Shown: one piece after another, positions 1-8,618 of the stretch
Layout: each line of letters starts with the position of its first letter
Numbering within the stretch: position 1 is the first letter of the stretch
Assembly: GCA_025774805.1 (NCBI GenBank)
Contig: JALGZR010000069.1
Span: forward strand, 1-20,327
Length of the DNA stretch: 20,327 bases
Reading direction: 5' to 3'
From: a bacterium
GTDB taxonomy: Bacteria; ARS69
The notes under the pieces: generated by a model
Told to the model about the DNA's origin: nothing
Database searches by the model: none
What the model saw: only the letters and a program-made list of their open reading frames with translations
Translations under genes and position numbers: made by a program

Positions 1-1023
1 CTCGAAGATGAACTGGAACAGGATATTCCGGCGCCGGGCCCCGATCGCCTTCCGAACGCCGATCTCCCTCGTGCGCTCCGTGACCGAGACGAACATGATG
101 TTCATCACCCCCACGCCCCCCACGAACAGGGAGATCCCGGTGACCAGAAGTCCCACCAGGAGCACGACTCCCATCACGTTGTTGAAGGCGCCCACCAGCG
201 TGTCCAGTTTGTTGATGGAAAAATCGTCGGGCTCCGAGGGGCGGAGCCGCCGGACCTTGCGCATCTCGCCGATGATCTCGTGCTCGAGGTCGGCCATCGC
301 CTCGTGCGAAGGAGCCTTGACCGCGATGTTCACGTCCCTCCTTCCGCGGTGACCGCCGTACGCCTTCACGAAGGACGTGATCGGCACGAAGATCTGACGA
401 TCGAAGTTCGGACCCCCGAACATGTTGCCGCCCTGTTCCTCCATGACTCCGATGACCCGGAAGTCGGTGCGGCCGATCTTGATGCTCTTGTGAATCGGGT
501 CCGCCTCGCCGAAGAGAGCATCCCGCACCTCGGTCCCCACGACGCAGACCCTCTTCTTGTAGGTCACGTCGTAGGGCATCAGGAACCGCCCCGTCTCCGG
601 GCTGGCCAGCGACACGAGCATCTGCTTCTCGGTCGTGCCGATGACCGTCACCGATTCCATCGTCTCCGACCGGTACTTCACGTCCCGGGAGCCGTCGATC
701 GTGGGGTTGACGATGGCCTTGCCCCGGAGCTTCTCCTCGAGCTCCCGGGCCTGCCGGAGCTCGATGGGCGGTCGGTTCCGGAACAGGAAGAAGTCGTTCA
801 TGACGACCCACGGCATGCGCGACACGTAGAGGACGTCCGTGCCCACCGCGGAGAAGGTCTGGCGGAAGGTGTTGTTCAATCCGTTCGCAGCCGTCATCGT
901 GGTGATCACGGCGACGATGCCGATGATGATGCCCAGTGTCGTGAGCGCCCCCCGGGCCTTGTTCGCGCGGATCGCGCCGAGGGCGATCCGGAACGACTCA
1001 CCGATCTCGGGGGCCAGTCTCAT
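1..1023 (-). CDS. MacB/FtsX-like ABC transporter permease (3' end outside window)
   Basis: This frame is open from an ATG at 1023 down to the left edge of the window, giving 341 residues, so the C-terminus is missing. The protein starts MRLAPEIGESFRIALGAIRA and has a first membrane segment at about residues 24-46 (LTTLGIIIGIVAVIT). A large soluble periplasmic domain of the MacB_PCD type follows. The second membrane segment leads into the FtsX-family signature GGVGVMNIMFVSVTERTREI, then GVRKAIGARRRNILF just before the edge. The family forms the membrane part of ABC export or mechanotransmission complexes (MacB, LolC/E, FtsX). The start lies 10 bp after the stop of the adaptor gene, so the two are co-transcribed and probably assemble into one tripartite efflux or secretion machine. 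No ATPase domain is seen in the visible part. The nucleotide-binding subunit is presumably a separate gene further downstream. The substrate cannot be told. Confidence 0.93.
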   Translation of the reverse strand, partial: MRLAPEIGESFRIALGAIRANKARGALTTLGIIIGIVAVITTMTAANGLNNTFRQTFSAVGTDVLYVSRMPWVVMNDFFLFRNRPPIELRQARELEEKLRGKAIVNPTIDGSRDVKYRSETMESVTVIGTTEKQMLVSLASPETGRFLMPYDVTYKKRVCVVGTEVRDALFGEADPIHKSIKIGRTDFRVIGVMEEQGGNMFGGPNFDRQIFVPITSFVKAYGGHRGRRDVNIAVKAPSHEAMADLEHEIIGEMRKVRRLRPSEPDDFSINKLDTLVGAFNNVMGVVLLVGLLVTGISLFVGGVGVMNIMFVSVTERTREIGVRKAIGARRRNILFQFIFE

Positions 1024-1033
1024 CTCGAAGATC

Positions 1034-2272
1034 TCAGGACTCGTTGTCGATGATCACGGCCGCGCCGTTGTCGAGGTCCTTGGAGATGGCGCGGTAGCTA
1101 CCGGTCACGATCTCTTCGCCCTCTTCCAGGCCGGAGAGGATCTCGATGAGCTCGTCGCTCTGGATTCCCGTCTCGACCTGTTTGGCGACGGCCCGACCCT
1201 CCTCGATGCAGAAGACGATCTCCACGAATCCGTCGTCGTCGGCCTCGTAGCGCTTCTCCGCGTCTTCGCGAGACTCGCCCTCCCGGGTGAGCTGATCCAC
1301 TGCGCGGACCGCGACGCTCTGGATGGGCACGCTCAGTGCGTTCTCGTTCGTCTGCGTCCGGATGTTCGCGCTGGCCGTCATTCCCGGTCGCAGCTCCTCG
1401 GTGGCGTCGGTGATCGTGAGGGTGACCTCGAACTCGGTCTTCTGCCCGCTGGTTCCCGGGCCGGTCAGGTTGGCGCTGTTCGCGATCTCGGACACGACGC
1501 CCGCGAGCTCCCGTCCCTGGAGCGCATCGACCTCGATCTCGGCCTGCTGACCGATGGCCACGGAGACGATGTCGTTCTCGTCCACGTCGACCTTGGCCTC
1601 CATCTCGGAGAGATCGGCGATCACCAGGATCACGTCCTCCTGGAACTGGGAGCCGATGGCGATCTCACCCTCCTCCTTGTTCAGGTCGCTGATGGTGCCG
1701 GCCATGGGCGCGTAGATCGTCGTCTTGGACAGGTCGTCGCGGGCCTGCTTCAACGCCGCTCGAGCCTGCTCCACCTGATCGACCTCGGATTCGTGGCGGG
1801 CCACCTCCACCTGGTAGGCGGCCCGGACGGCCTCGAGCCCGGACTGCGACTCGAGATCGCGGGCGACGAGCTCCCGGGATCGGGCGTACTCCTTCTCCAA
1901 CTTGTTCATGTTCTCGCGAACGAGATTCGCGTTCGCCTGCGCGGAGCGGACCCCCGCCTCCGCCTGCTCGACGATGGCGAGGTAGCGTTCCCGGTCGAGT
2001 TCCACCAGGAGCGCGCCCGCCTCGACCCACTGCCCTTCCTCGACGGGGAGGTTCGTGATCTTCGCGCTCACGTCGGCGCTGATCTTGACCTGGGTCTTGG
2101 GCTGGATCTTCCCGTTCGCGTTGACCTTCTGCACGATCTTGTTACGCTCGACGAGGGCGGACTGCACTTCCGGAACGTCGTCCCGACCGCGCTTCATGGC
2201 CAGTCCGCCCGCGATGCCGCCGAAGACCACGATCGCGGCACCGATCCAGAGGTATCTCTTCTTCATCTTCAT
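1034..2272 (-). CDS. MacA/HlyD-family periplasmic adaptor of an efflux complex
   Basis: The protein has 412 residues. A short basic N-terminus (MKMKKRYLW) is followed by one membrane anchor at about 6-25. The first half of a barrel-sandwich (lipoyl-like) domain comes next at about 55-95 (KISADVSAKITNLPVEEGQW). A long alpha-helical hairpin, rich in E, A and R, spans about 96-185. The second lipoyl half is at about 186-225 (TTIYAPMAGTISDLNKEEGE), then come beta-barrel and membrane-proximal domains. This order is that of MacA-type adaptors, which link an inner-membrane transporter to an outer-membrane channel. The ATG at 2272 is preferred over the one at 2266 because a GAGGG motif lies 11 bases before it. 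The MacB-like permease starts 10 bp after the stop. No TolC-like gene is visible here, so the outer-membrane partner must be elsewhere. Confidence 0.93.
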   Translation of the reverse strand: MKMKKRYLWIGAAIVVFGGIAGGLAMKRGRDDVPEVQSALVERNKIVQKVNANGKIQPKTQVKISADVSAKITNLPVEEGQWVEAGALLVELDRERYLAIVEQAEAGVRSAQANANLVRENMNKLEKEYARSRELVARDLESQSGLEAVRAAYQVEVARHESEVDQVEQARAALKQARDDLSKTTIYAPMAGTISDLNKEEGEIAIGSQFQEDVILVIADLSEMEAKVDVDENDIVSVAIGQQAEIEVDALQGRELAGVVSEIANSANLTGPGTSGQKTEFEVTLTITDATEELRPGMTASANIRTQTNENALSVPIQSVAVRAVDQLTREGESREDAEKRYEADDDGFVEIVFCIEEGRAVAKQVETGIQSDELIEILSGLEEGEEIVTGSYRAISKDLDNGAAVIIDNES

Positions 2273-3053
2273 CGATCGATTCGCCCTCGCTCATCCGGTG
2301 GCCCGATCTCCCGACGATCTCATGGTGCACGCCGATGATCGACGAGCGCAAGCGGAAGGTGGGCTGAGCAGACTCTCTTCCGGCCTCTTCCGGCGGCCCG
2401 TGCGGCCCGAGGCGGACCGTCGGGCATGGGCAGACTCGCCCGTCGGACCGATATCTCCAGTACGTCGGGAGGGGCGGTTTTGTTGCGCGAGGGAGTGTGC
2501 GGGCCCGGCGGGCGGGGGAAGGGGTGGGCGACGCGGAAGCTGTCTGGGGGCTTGCGGTGCGGAGGGCTGAGAAGGGGCTGCGGCTGACCCCGCCCGAAAC
2601 GTGTGGAATCGGGGATGGGGTATGAATCGGTCTTGTCCGGTCCGCGGCAGATCCGGGTGGCCAAGCTGCCCGGCGTCGATAGAAGCAGGCTCTCATCGTT
2701 CGCGAAGCGAGCTTCCGGCTCGAGGTCGATGACGTTCCCCGGGTATTCGGAAGACCTCCCGGTCGCTCTCGGCGGACAATGGGCGGAACGGTTTCACTCG
2801 GGAGGGCGTGACCCGGCCGTCGAGCAGTGAGGTGCGCATCCTCGACTCCGGCGCCGGCGAGATTCCGCTACCTCAGCGGATGTTCAACGGGTGGCGGCGG
2901 GACTACCCTGCGTTCTCTCCACGAGGTGGGCCCGCCCACCCCGTGGGCACGCCGTCCGTCCGGACGTGGTCTTCCTCGTCGTCTCCGGCCATCGGAGCCG
3001 CTCGGCCGCGGTCGGACTGAGCCACCTCGCCTCGGATCTGGCATCGATCGTTT
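2273..3053. other. Long intergenic region, no convincing gene
   Basis: This 781-bp stretch lies between two minus-strand genes. Short open frames exist on both strands (for example 2603-2830 plus and 2808-3020 plus), but their products are low-complexity, rich in R, P and S, and match no family I recognise. A perfect tandem duplication of CTCTTCCGGC lies at 2375-2394. The dyad GGTGGGC-CC-GCCCACC near 2925-2942 follows the GHKL gene stop by about 110 bases on the minus strand and could help end its transcript. The promoter of the adaptor operon must lie here, but I see no clear -35/-10 pair. The stretch could be a degraded gene. Confidence 0.5.
2375..2394. repeat. Perfect 2 x 10-bp tandem repeat
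   Basis: The unit CTCTTCCGGC occurs twice in direct succession, in the leader region about 100 bp upstream of the adaptor gene start. It could be a slippage product or a repeated regulator site. Nothing in the sequence decides between these. Confidence 0.6.
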
Positions 3054-5345
3054 CTATTCCGCCCCCTCCGGGCACTGGAGCTTGTGCGCGGTCGGTAAGA
3101 ACCGCGTCATCAGCCGGCTGAACTCGGAGTAGTAGTCGTCCCAATCGGCTCCGGGGTACTCCTCGGGATTCGTAAGCACGTTTCGCGAGATGACCTGAGC
3201 ACACACGGCCTCTGCGACGATCTCTGCCAGCAGCACCCGGAAGTGCTTCGTCTCCTGTCCAGGGAATCCGTGCGCCTTGTCGCCCAGGTAGCGGCGGATC
3301 GAAGGGTGCTTCGACGCGATCTCCAGGACGTTCTGTCGCCAGCGGTAGCGCTGGTCGCCGAGATCGATGTCCTCCAGCCGGATGGACAGTCCAGCTCCCA
3401 TCGGGAGGACCGCGACGATCTCGGCCGTGGCCTTCGCGTCGTCCAGCCGAGCCGTCAACGTCGACTTCGCCTCGTCGCCGGATCCCTTCACGTGCAGATC
3501 GCACACGGCCACCGCAAGCCGGGGCTGCGACCTGAGAATCGCCTCCCCGGAGAGCGTGAACTCGGGGTCGGCCGCCTCGACGTCGATCCGCCGCGGCTCG
3601 GGAACCGCGCTGAGGGGAGCGAGGATCCGGATGCGCTTGCGCTTCGAGTCGGTCGACATTCGATAGCGCCGGTGGCTGAAACACAACTCCTCGACGTGCG
3701 CCCACCGGTGCGCCTCGGACTCGAGAACCTCCACCAAGCTCTCCGCCACGATCGATCCCACACGAACGCGAAGGCCGGTGGCCGCCGTCGGGGAGAGCGC
3801 TCTCACACTCCATACGGACCGGAGCACGCTTTCCCGCGTCGGGTGGAGCTGGAGCCCGAACACGCTACGGTCCGCAACGATGTCCGCGCTCAGACACTCC
3901 ACTTGCAGGTTGGCTCCGACTTCGAGCTCGGGGAATGTGGACTGGTGCACGTTGAACCAGAACCGACGCGACTCGCCCCGTATCATCTGGACATACGGCG
4001 GGTTCAGGGCGTAGCCGACCTCCCGGAACCGGCTCTCGACGTCCTTCCCGTCCGGGTCGCGGGCCGGCTCGTCTTCCTCGCCGAACTCCTGCATGAACCG
4101 GACCGCGGCCTTCTCGAGGGCGTCGAGCCGCTTGCGCGTTGCCTCGCTCTCGATCGCGGCGCGCTGACGCTCATCGCGCTGTCGCTCCTCCTCCACGAGT
4201 GGGCGAAAGCGCTTGAGCACCTCGCCGAAGAGGCTCTCCACGAACGGGTGGTCTCGCGTCAAGCCGGTGCGACGAGTGGGATCCAGGATCGGGTGCGGGT
4301 TCGCGGGGTCCGGCTCTGCGCGGCTCTCGATTGCGTCGTCGAACGCGTTCCACAGCTCGTCCACAAAAGGGCAAGTGAGCTTTCCGAAGAAGCGGAGCGC
4401 GTGCGGGTCGTTCTCCAGTTCGGGGGCGAAGTAGGTGGACTCGTGCACGGCGTGTCGCGATCTCACGAGGATTCCACCTTGGCGGAAGCGGCTCTTTTCG
4501 CGCTCGAAGGGACGCCGGGAGCGCTCGATCACGAGCTTCGCGCGCGCGTCAGGATAGCCGGGAACCTCGAAGCTCTCCATCACTCGCGGTTGGCCTTCGA
4601 GCTTGGGTGGGGAGAGTGTCGTCTCACGGTCCTGTACGAGATCCCGGACGACGATCTTGCGGTCCGGATCGCTCAGGATTCCGCGAAGCGGAACGAGCAG
4701 GGACACGTGCTCAGCCAGGTTGTCGTGACGCGGAATCGTGTGATGCGCCTGTACCTCGATCGTGACCAGCGTGCCGGTTCCGCGGTGCACGCCGATCGCC
4801 CGTCGAACCTCCCGCGTGACCTGCCGGGACGGATGGATGACGAACTCGAAGTACTCTGTGATCTCGCAGCGGTGAAAGCGGCCGTCTCCGGCGATCGACT
4901 CGAATCGAACGGGGCCGAGCGCCGCGACATCCTTCGCTCCGCGGGAGTTCGTGCCGCGAACGGCCTGACCCAATTCCATCCCGCTCACCCGCCCGCCCAG
5001 GCGCGAGAGCTTCTCCTCCATGACACGCGACGTCATTCCGTCGGCGAAGTCCCGCACCCTGAAGATGCTCGGGCGCCTGCCCTTCCGGCGCTCGACCTCG
5101 ATCTCGATCTTCCCGGGCCGCTCCAGGATCTGGTAACGGTCGTCGCAGTTCGTGACGAGTTCGACGACGGCGTCGTAGACATCGCGGATTGACAGCTTGG
5201 CGTTCTGGATGAGCGCCCGAGTGTCGACCTCGATCCGGCGGGTTTGCGTGGTGGCCATGGTTCGCATGGTAGGGCGGGACGGCGCGTACGGGAAGGGCCC
5301 TTTCGAAACGTCGGGGAGCGACCCGAGGAAGCGAGGGCGCGGCAT
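3054..5345 (-). CDS. GHKL-type (Hsp90/MutL-fold) ATPase, large
   Basis: The protein has 763 residues. The N-terminal part carries a Bergerat ATP-binding fold. The N-box is E62-LVTN-CDD, with E62 the likely catalytic base and N66 the likely Mg ligand. The G1 box is D99-FADGM, and a glycine-rich lid lies at about 130-144 (RGTNSRGAKDVAALG). A transducer-like region with FRQGGILVRSRHAVHE follows at about 287-302. The segment NPHPILDPTRRTGLTRDHPF lies at about 349-368, and a charged helix likely to be a coiled coil at about 381-420. The C-terminal 330 residues match nothing I can name. Hsp90, MutL and MORC relatives use ATP-driven dimer closure. The start at 5345 has a GAGGA site 8 bases upstream. 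An internal ATG at 5258 (MATTQTRR) has no ribosome site, although the first 29 residues look unstructured. The gene is divergent from a SNF2 helicase gene 353 bp away. A defence or DNA-maintenance role is inference. Confidence 0.88.
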   Translation of the reverse strand: MPRPRFLGSLPDVSKGPFPYAPSRPTMRTMATTQTRRIEVDTRALIQNAKLSIRDVYDAVVELVTNCDDRYQILERPGKIEIEVERRKGRRPSIFRVRDFADGMTSRVMEEKLSRLGGRVSGMELGQAVRGTNSRGAKDVAALGPVRFESIAGDGRFHRCEITEYFEFVIHPSRQVTREVRRAIGVHRGTGTLVTIEVQAHHTIPRHDNLAEHVSLLVPLRGILSDPDRKIVVRDLVQDRETTLSPPKLEGQPRVMESFEVPGYPDARAKLVIERSRRPFEREKSRFRQGGILVRSRHAVHESTYFAPELENDPHALRFFGKLTCPFVDELWNAFDDAIESRAEPDPANPHPILDPTRRTGLTRDHPFVESLFGEVLKRFRPLVEEERQRDERQRAAIESEATRKRLDALEKAAVRFMQEFGEEDEPARDPDGKDVESRFREVGYALNPPYVQMIRGESRRFWFNVHQSTFPELEVGANLQVECLSADIVADRSVFGLQLHPTRESVLRSVWSVRALSPTAATGLRVRVGSIVAESLVEVLESEAHRWAHVEELCFSHRRYRMSTDSKRKRIRILAPLSAVPEPRRIDVEAADPEFTLSGEAILRSQPRLAVAVCDLHVKGSGDEAKSTLTARLDDAKATAEIVAVLPMGAGLSIRLEDIDLGDQRYRWRQNVLEIASKHPSIRRYLGDKAHGFPGQETKHFRVLLAEIVAEAVCAQVISRNVLTNPEEYPGADWDDYYSEFSRLMTRFLPTAHKLQCPEGAE

Positions 5346-5698
5346 TCACTGCGTCCTCAGCGCAACTGCTTGAGAGCAAATATACTCGGGGCGGGGTTTG
5401 AGCCCGACGAGGAACCGCGGGGGAAGGGCGTGTCTGCGATCGAGGTTCCCTGCTTGCGTGCCAATCCCGGTGCCCTTACTGTCCTCCGCATGCCGGAACC
5501 GTGCTCGACGGACGCCCACGCGGACTCCGGCGCTCCCTCATTCCCACTCAACGCGCGATCCGCCCGCTCACCGGGACTCGGCTGGCGGGCCCGGGTGAGG
5601 ATTCGCGAACTGCGCAACGAGTGGTGTTCGCGTCGAGACGTCGAGGGACAGGGATCGTATGCAAGCGTCTTTACCCAACTTCGGAGGTGCAAGCAGCC
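5346..5698. promoter_or_regulatory. Divergent control region between GHKL ATPase and SNF2 helicase genes
   Basis: The 353-bp region must hold promoters for both divergent genes. On the minus strand a TATATT -10-like hexamer lies at 5379-5384, 33 bases before the ATPase ATG, with a GAGGA ribosome site at 5354-5358. No good -35 accompanies it. On the plus strand the helicase has a strong GGAGGTG site at 5683-5689, 9 bases before its ATG, but no convincing promoter hexamers. The region reads open in several frames, yet none gives a recognisable protein. Confidence 0.45.
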
Positions 5699-8458
5699 AT
5701 GCCGTCCGCGAAGCCCTCGGCCGTCGCGCGGCCGCCTCATCCGCAATCCGCTCCGCCCCGTGATTCCCTCGTCTCTCCGCCGGCCGCCGTCCGTGTCTCG
5801 CCGGGCACGGACGTCCCCCCGGGGACCACCCCGGACGAGCCGACGGAGGGGTTCTCGACCTTGCTGTCCATGGCCCGCGGCAAGACGCTGTCCATTCCGG
5901 AGGAGCTGCTGGTCCGACATGTCCTGGCCGTGACGCGGGACGCCGACTGGCCCGTTCAGCGCGCGGCGCTCGAGGCGCTTCTCCGGCGATGCGCGTTCGC
6001 CCGCCGGGACGATCTCCGCGTCGCCCGGCGTCCCGGCGGCGGGGAGCCGTTCGGTCTCTACTCGACGCGGCGCCCGCGGCAGGCCCCCCGCCCCTACGAG
6101 ACCGTCCTGGAGGGCCTTGATCCGCCGCGCGGAAGCTGTGATTGTCCCGACTTCCTGCGAAACTCCCTCGGGTTGTGCAAGCACCTGCTCGTGGTGATGC
6201 GCGACCTCGCCGCGCGCCCTCGCAAGCTCGCGCGGGCTCTCGTGAGTCCCGTCCCGGAAGTCGACGCCGGGAGGCCTCGCCTCGTCTGGGATCCGATCCG
6301 GCCGCTCACCGGCGAAGGCGATTGGCTGGCGCGTGTGCGGTTGGTCGGTGTTAACGGTAGAAGGGGAAGGCGAGGGGCCGGACTGGACGGGGCCATGAGG
6401 TGGTTTCGGCGGGCCGAAGCCGACCATCTCGCGCTCCGGAACACGCACCTCAGTCGACCCGACCGGCGAGCGGAACTCGTCCGGGATCTGTTGCCCCTTC
6501 TTCGCCGGAGTGCGGGTCGAGCCGTGCCGGCGCATACTCCGGATCCTGCCCTGCGCTCCCTACTGCACCGTGAACACCGGCGCCTTTCCCGGATCACGAG
6601 CGACACGACCGCCCTGACCGAGATGGTACGTCACCTCCGGTCGCTGAGGCGGCATCTCTATCCCTATCAACGGAAGGGCGTGAGGCGCTTCCTGGCGGCC
6701 GGCCGACTCCTGCTCGCCGACGACATGGGTCTCGGCAAGACCGCGCAAGCCATCGCCGCCTGCCATGTGCTGTGGCACGCGGGCAAAGTGCGGCGCGGGC
6801 TGCTGCTGGTCCCCGCGAGCCTGAAGCCGCAATGGCGGCGGGAGTGGGAGCTCTTCTCCGCAGTCCCCGTGACGATCGTCGAGGGCGACAAGGAGCAGCG
6901 CCGCGAGGTCTATCGTGAACATAGGAAGGGGTTCCTCATCGCGAACTACGAACAGGTCCATCGCGATCTGGAGGAGATGCACACCTGGCGGCCGGACATC
7001 GTGGTGCTGGACGAAGCCCAGCGCATCAAGAACTGGGCGACGAAGACGGCGGTCTACGTCAAGAAGCTGCGGCCTCCCTATCGTCTGGTCCTGACCGGCA
7101 CCCCGATGGAGAACCGCCTGGAGGAGCTCGCCTCCATCCTGGACTGGGTGGACGACCTCGCGCTCGAGCCCAAGTGGAGGCTGGAGCCGTGGCACGCTGT
7201 CCTGTCCGACGGGCCGACCGAGGTCCGCGGATCCCGCAATCTCGGCACGCTGCGCCAGAGGCTCGCGTCCTGTCTGGTGCGGCGGCTGCGGGCGGACATC
7301 CTCACTCAGCTTCCGCCTCGGACCGATACGATCCTGCCGGTCGATCTGACACCGGAGCAGCAGGACGCACACGACGAGCTGAACCAGCCGATCGCGAAGC
7401 TCTTGGCCATGGCGCGCCGCCGGCCTCTGACCCAGGCCGAGTTCCTGCGGGTAATGAGCCTTTTGACCACCCAGCGCATGCTCTCGAACGGAATCGCCCA
7501 GGTGGACTTCCCAGAGGTCTGGCCGAAGATCTCGGGGATTGCCCGGCCCGGTCCGTCGCTCCTGAAGAGCCTCAGCAGTCCGAAGCTCCTCGAGCTTCGT
7601 GAGATCCTCGATCAGGTCGCGGTGCAACAGGGGAGGAAAGTCGTCGTATTCAGCCAGTGGCGCCGCATGCTCTCCCTCGCGCACTGGGCGACGAAGGAGG
7701 TGCTGGAGCGCAAGGGTCTTCGGGCCGCGTTCTTCACCGGTCAGGAGAAGCAGAAGCGACGCACCCAGAATATCGTCGAATTTCACGACGATCCGGACGC
7801 TCGCGTACTGTTCGCCACGGACGCGGGCGGGGTCGGACTCAATCTCCAGAGAGCCGCGAGCTGTTGCGTCAACATCGAGCTCCCATGGAACCCGGCCGTG
7901 CTCGAGCAACGTATCGGCCGCATCTACCGGATCGGCCAAAAGGCCCCGATCGATGTCTACAACCTGGTCAGCCGGAACTGCATCGAATCGAGAATCCAAT
8001 CTCTTGTCTCCGACAAACGGGCGCTGTTCGAGGGGCTGTTCGATGGAGACCGTGATGAAATCCGTTTCGACCACTCGGGATCATTCCTCTCGACGATCGA
8101 GAAGGTGGTGGAGCCCGCCCGCGTTCCGGACCTGCCCGAGACGGAGGAAGGGGTCGGTGAGGCCGACATGGCGATCGATCGAGAGGTCGATGAGGTCCTC
8201 GCGGCCTCCGACGAATCGCAGGACGAGACCCGCGACACGCCGGGCGAGCGGGAAGCGCGGCGCGAGAGGGCGGAGGGCGTCGCCCCGGTGAAGCTGCCGC
8301 CCGCGGTCGATGTCGAAGGGCTGTTCTCGCAGCTCGAGATCGCGCCGACGGCACAGGGAGGAGTGCGCATCGAGGCGCCGCCCGAGGCGGCGGCGGCGCT
8401 GGCGGCGGTGTTCGAAGGTCTGGCGGGGTTGTTGCGGCGTGGGGTGACGGCGGATTGA
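5699..8458 (+). CDS. SNF2-family DNA-dependent ATPase/helicase with SWIM zinc finger
   Basis: The ATG at 5699 follows a GGAGGTG site by 9 bases, which makes a 919-residue protein. The upstream in-frame ATG at 5501 lacks such support. An N-terminal Pro-rich tail precedes a SWIM zinc finger with C147, C149, C160 and H162 (CDCPDF...LCKH), a fold known to bind DNA or protein. The SNF2 core starts near 318 (LRRHLYPYQRKGVRRFL). Motif I is DDMGLGKT (341-348), motif II is DEAQ (438-441) and motif III is LTGTPMENRLEEL (465-477). The helicase C lobe has VVVFSQWRRM, then ATDAGGVGLNLQ (707-717) and motif VI QRIGRIYRIGQ (737-747). An acidic, charged tail of about 120 residues (about 800-919) ends the protein. 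Such enzymes translocate on duplex DNA and remodel bound proteins rather than unwind strands. The divergent GHKL ATPase gene suggests a functional partner, but no nuclease or methyltransferase is adjacent. Confidence 0.95.
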   Translation: MPSAKPSAVARPPHPQSAPPRDSLVSPPAAVRVSPGTDVPPGTTPDEPTEGFSTLLSMARGKTLSIPEELLVRHVLAVTRDADWPVQRAALEALLRRCAFARRDDLRVARRPGGGEPFGLYSTRRPRQAPRPYETVLEGLDPPRGSCDCPDFLRNSLGLCKHLLVVMRDLAARPRKLARALVSPVPEVDAGRPRLVWDPIRPLTGEGDWLARVRLVGVNGRRGRRGAGLDGAMRWFRRAEADHLALRNTHLSRPDRRAELVRDLLPLLRRSAGRAVPAHTPDPALRSLLHREHRRLSRITSDTTALTEMVRHLRSLRRHLYPYQRKGVRRFLAAGRLLLADDMGLGKTAQAIAACHVLWHAGKVRRGLLLVPASLKPQWRREWELFSAVPVTIVEGDKEQRREVYREHRKGFLIANYEQVHRDLEEMHTWRPDIVVLDEAQRIKNWATKTAVYVKKLRPPYRLVLTGTPMENRLEELASILDWVDDLALEPKWRLEPWHAVLSDGPTEVRGSRNLGTLRQRLASCLVRRLRADILTQLPPRTDTILPVDLTPEQQDAHDELNQPIAKLLAMARRRPLTQAEFLRVMSLLTTQRMLSNGIAQVDFPEVWPKISGIARPGPSLLKSLSSPKLLELREILDQVAVQQGRKVVVFSQWRRMLSLAHWATKEVLERKGLRAAFFTGQEKQKRRTQNIVEFHDDPDARVLFATDAGGVGLNLQRAASCCVNIELPWNPAVLEQRIGRIYRIGQKAPIDVYNLVSRNCIESRIQSLVSDKRALFEGLFDGDRDEIRFDHSGSFLSTIEKVVEPARVPDLPETEEGVGEADMAIDREVDEVLAASDESQDETRDTPGEREARRERAEGVAPVKLPPAVDVEGLFSQLEIAPTAQGGVRIEAPPEAAAALAAVFEGLAGLLRRGVTAD

Positions 8459-8460
8459 AC

Positions 8461-8481
8461 GGCCGGTCCGCGGAGCCGGCC
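8461..8481 (+). terminator. Possible GC hairpin after the SNF2 gene
   Basis: The arms GGCCGG (8461-8466) and CCGGCC (8476-8481) flank a 9-base loop, starting 3 bases after the helicase stop. There is no T-run behind it, so it is at best an incomplete intrinsic terminator or an mRNA-stabilising stem. Confidence 0.3.
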
Positions 8482-8549
8482 GGCCGGGGTGGACGGCAGA
8501 ACCCCCGGGGGGTCCAAACCCGTTGGGGGCCGATCAGGCGCCGCCCCCT

Positions 8550-8578
8550 TTGCTCCGGGGCGCCGCGGGTCGTAAACT
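8550..8578 (+). promoter_or_regulatory. Candidate sigma-70-like promoter of the M6 protease gene
   Basis: TTGCTC (8550-8555) and TAAACT (8573-8578) are separated by 17 bases, about 40 bases before the protease ATG. The -35 matches consensus at 3 of 6 positions and the -10 at 4 of 6, so support is modest. The same TAAACT also occurs in the promoter region of the next gene (10848-10853). Confidence 0.3.
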
Positions 8579-8618
8579 GGACGGACGGACTCCCCCGGCA
8601 AACCACGAGGTGAGAAGC

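Noticed and set aside
839-2338. 499-codon open frame on the plus strand
   Set aside because: Antisense of the MacA-like adaptor and the start of the permease. It is rich in L, D and G without recognisable domains.
2603-3020. Small plus-strand frames between the adaptor and GHKL genes
   Set aside because: No ribosome sites, low-complexity products and no homology I can recognise.
3243-5192. 649-codon open frame on the plus strand
   Set aside because: Antisense of the GHKL ATPase gene, whose frame has clear motifs and a ribosome site. The plus frame shows no family features.
5501-5698. Upstream ATG for the SNF2 gene
   Set aside because: No ribosome site and no conserved-looking sequence; the ATG at 5699 has a strong GGAGGTG site.
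6560-8074. 504-codon open frame on the minus strand
   Set aside because: Lies fully opposite the SNF2 core motifs; composition is that of a shadow frame.
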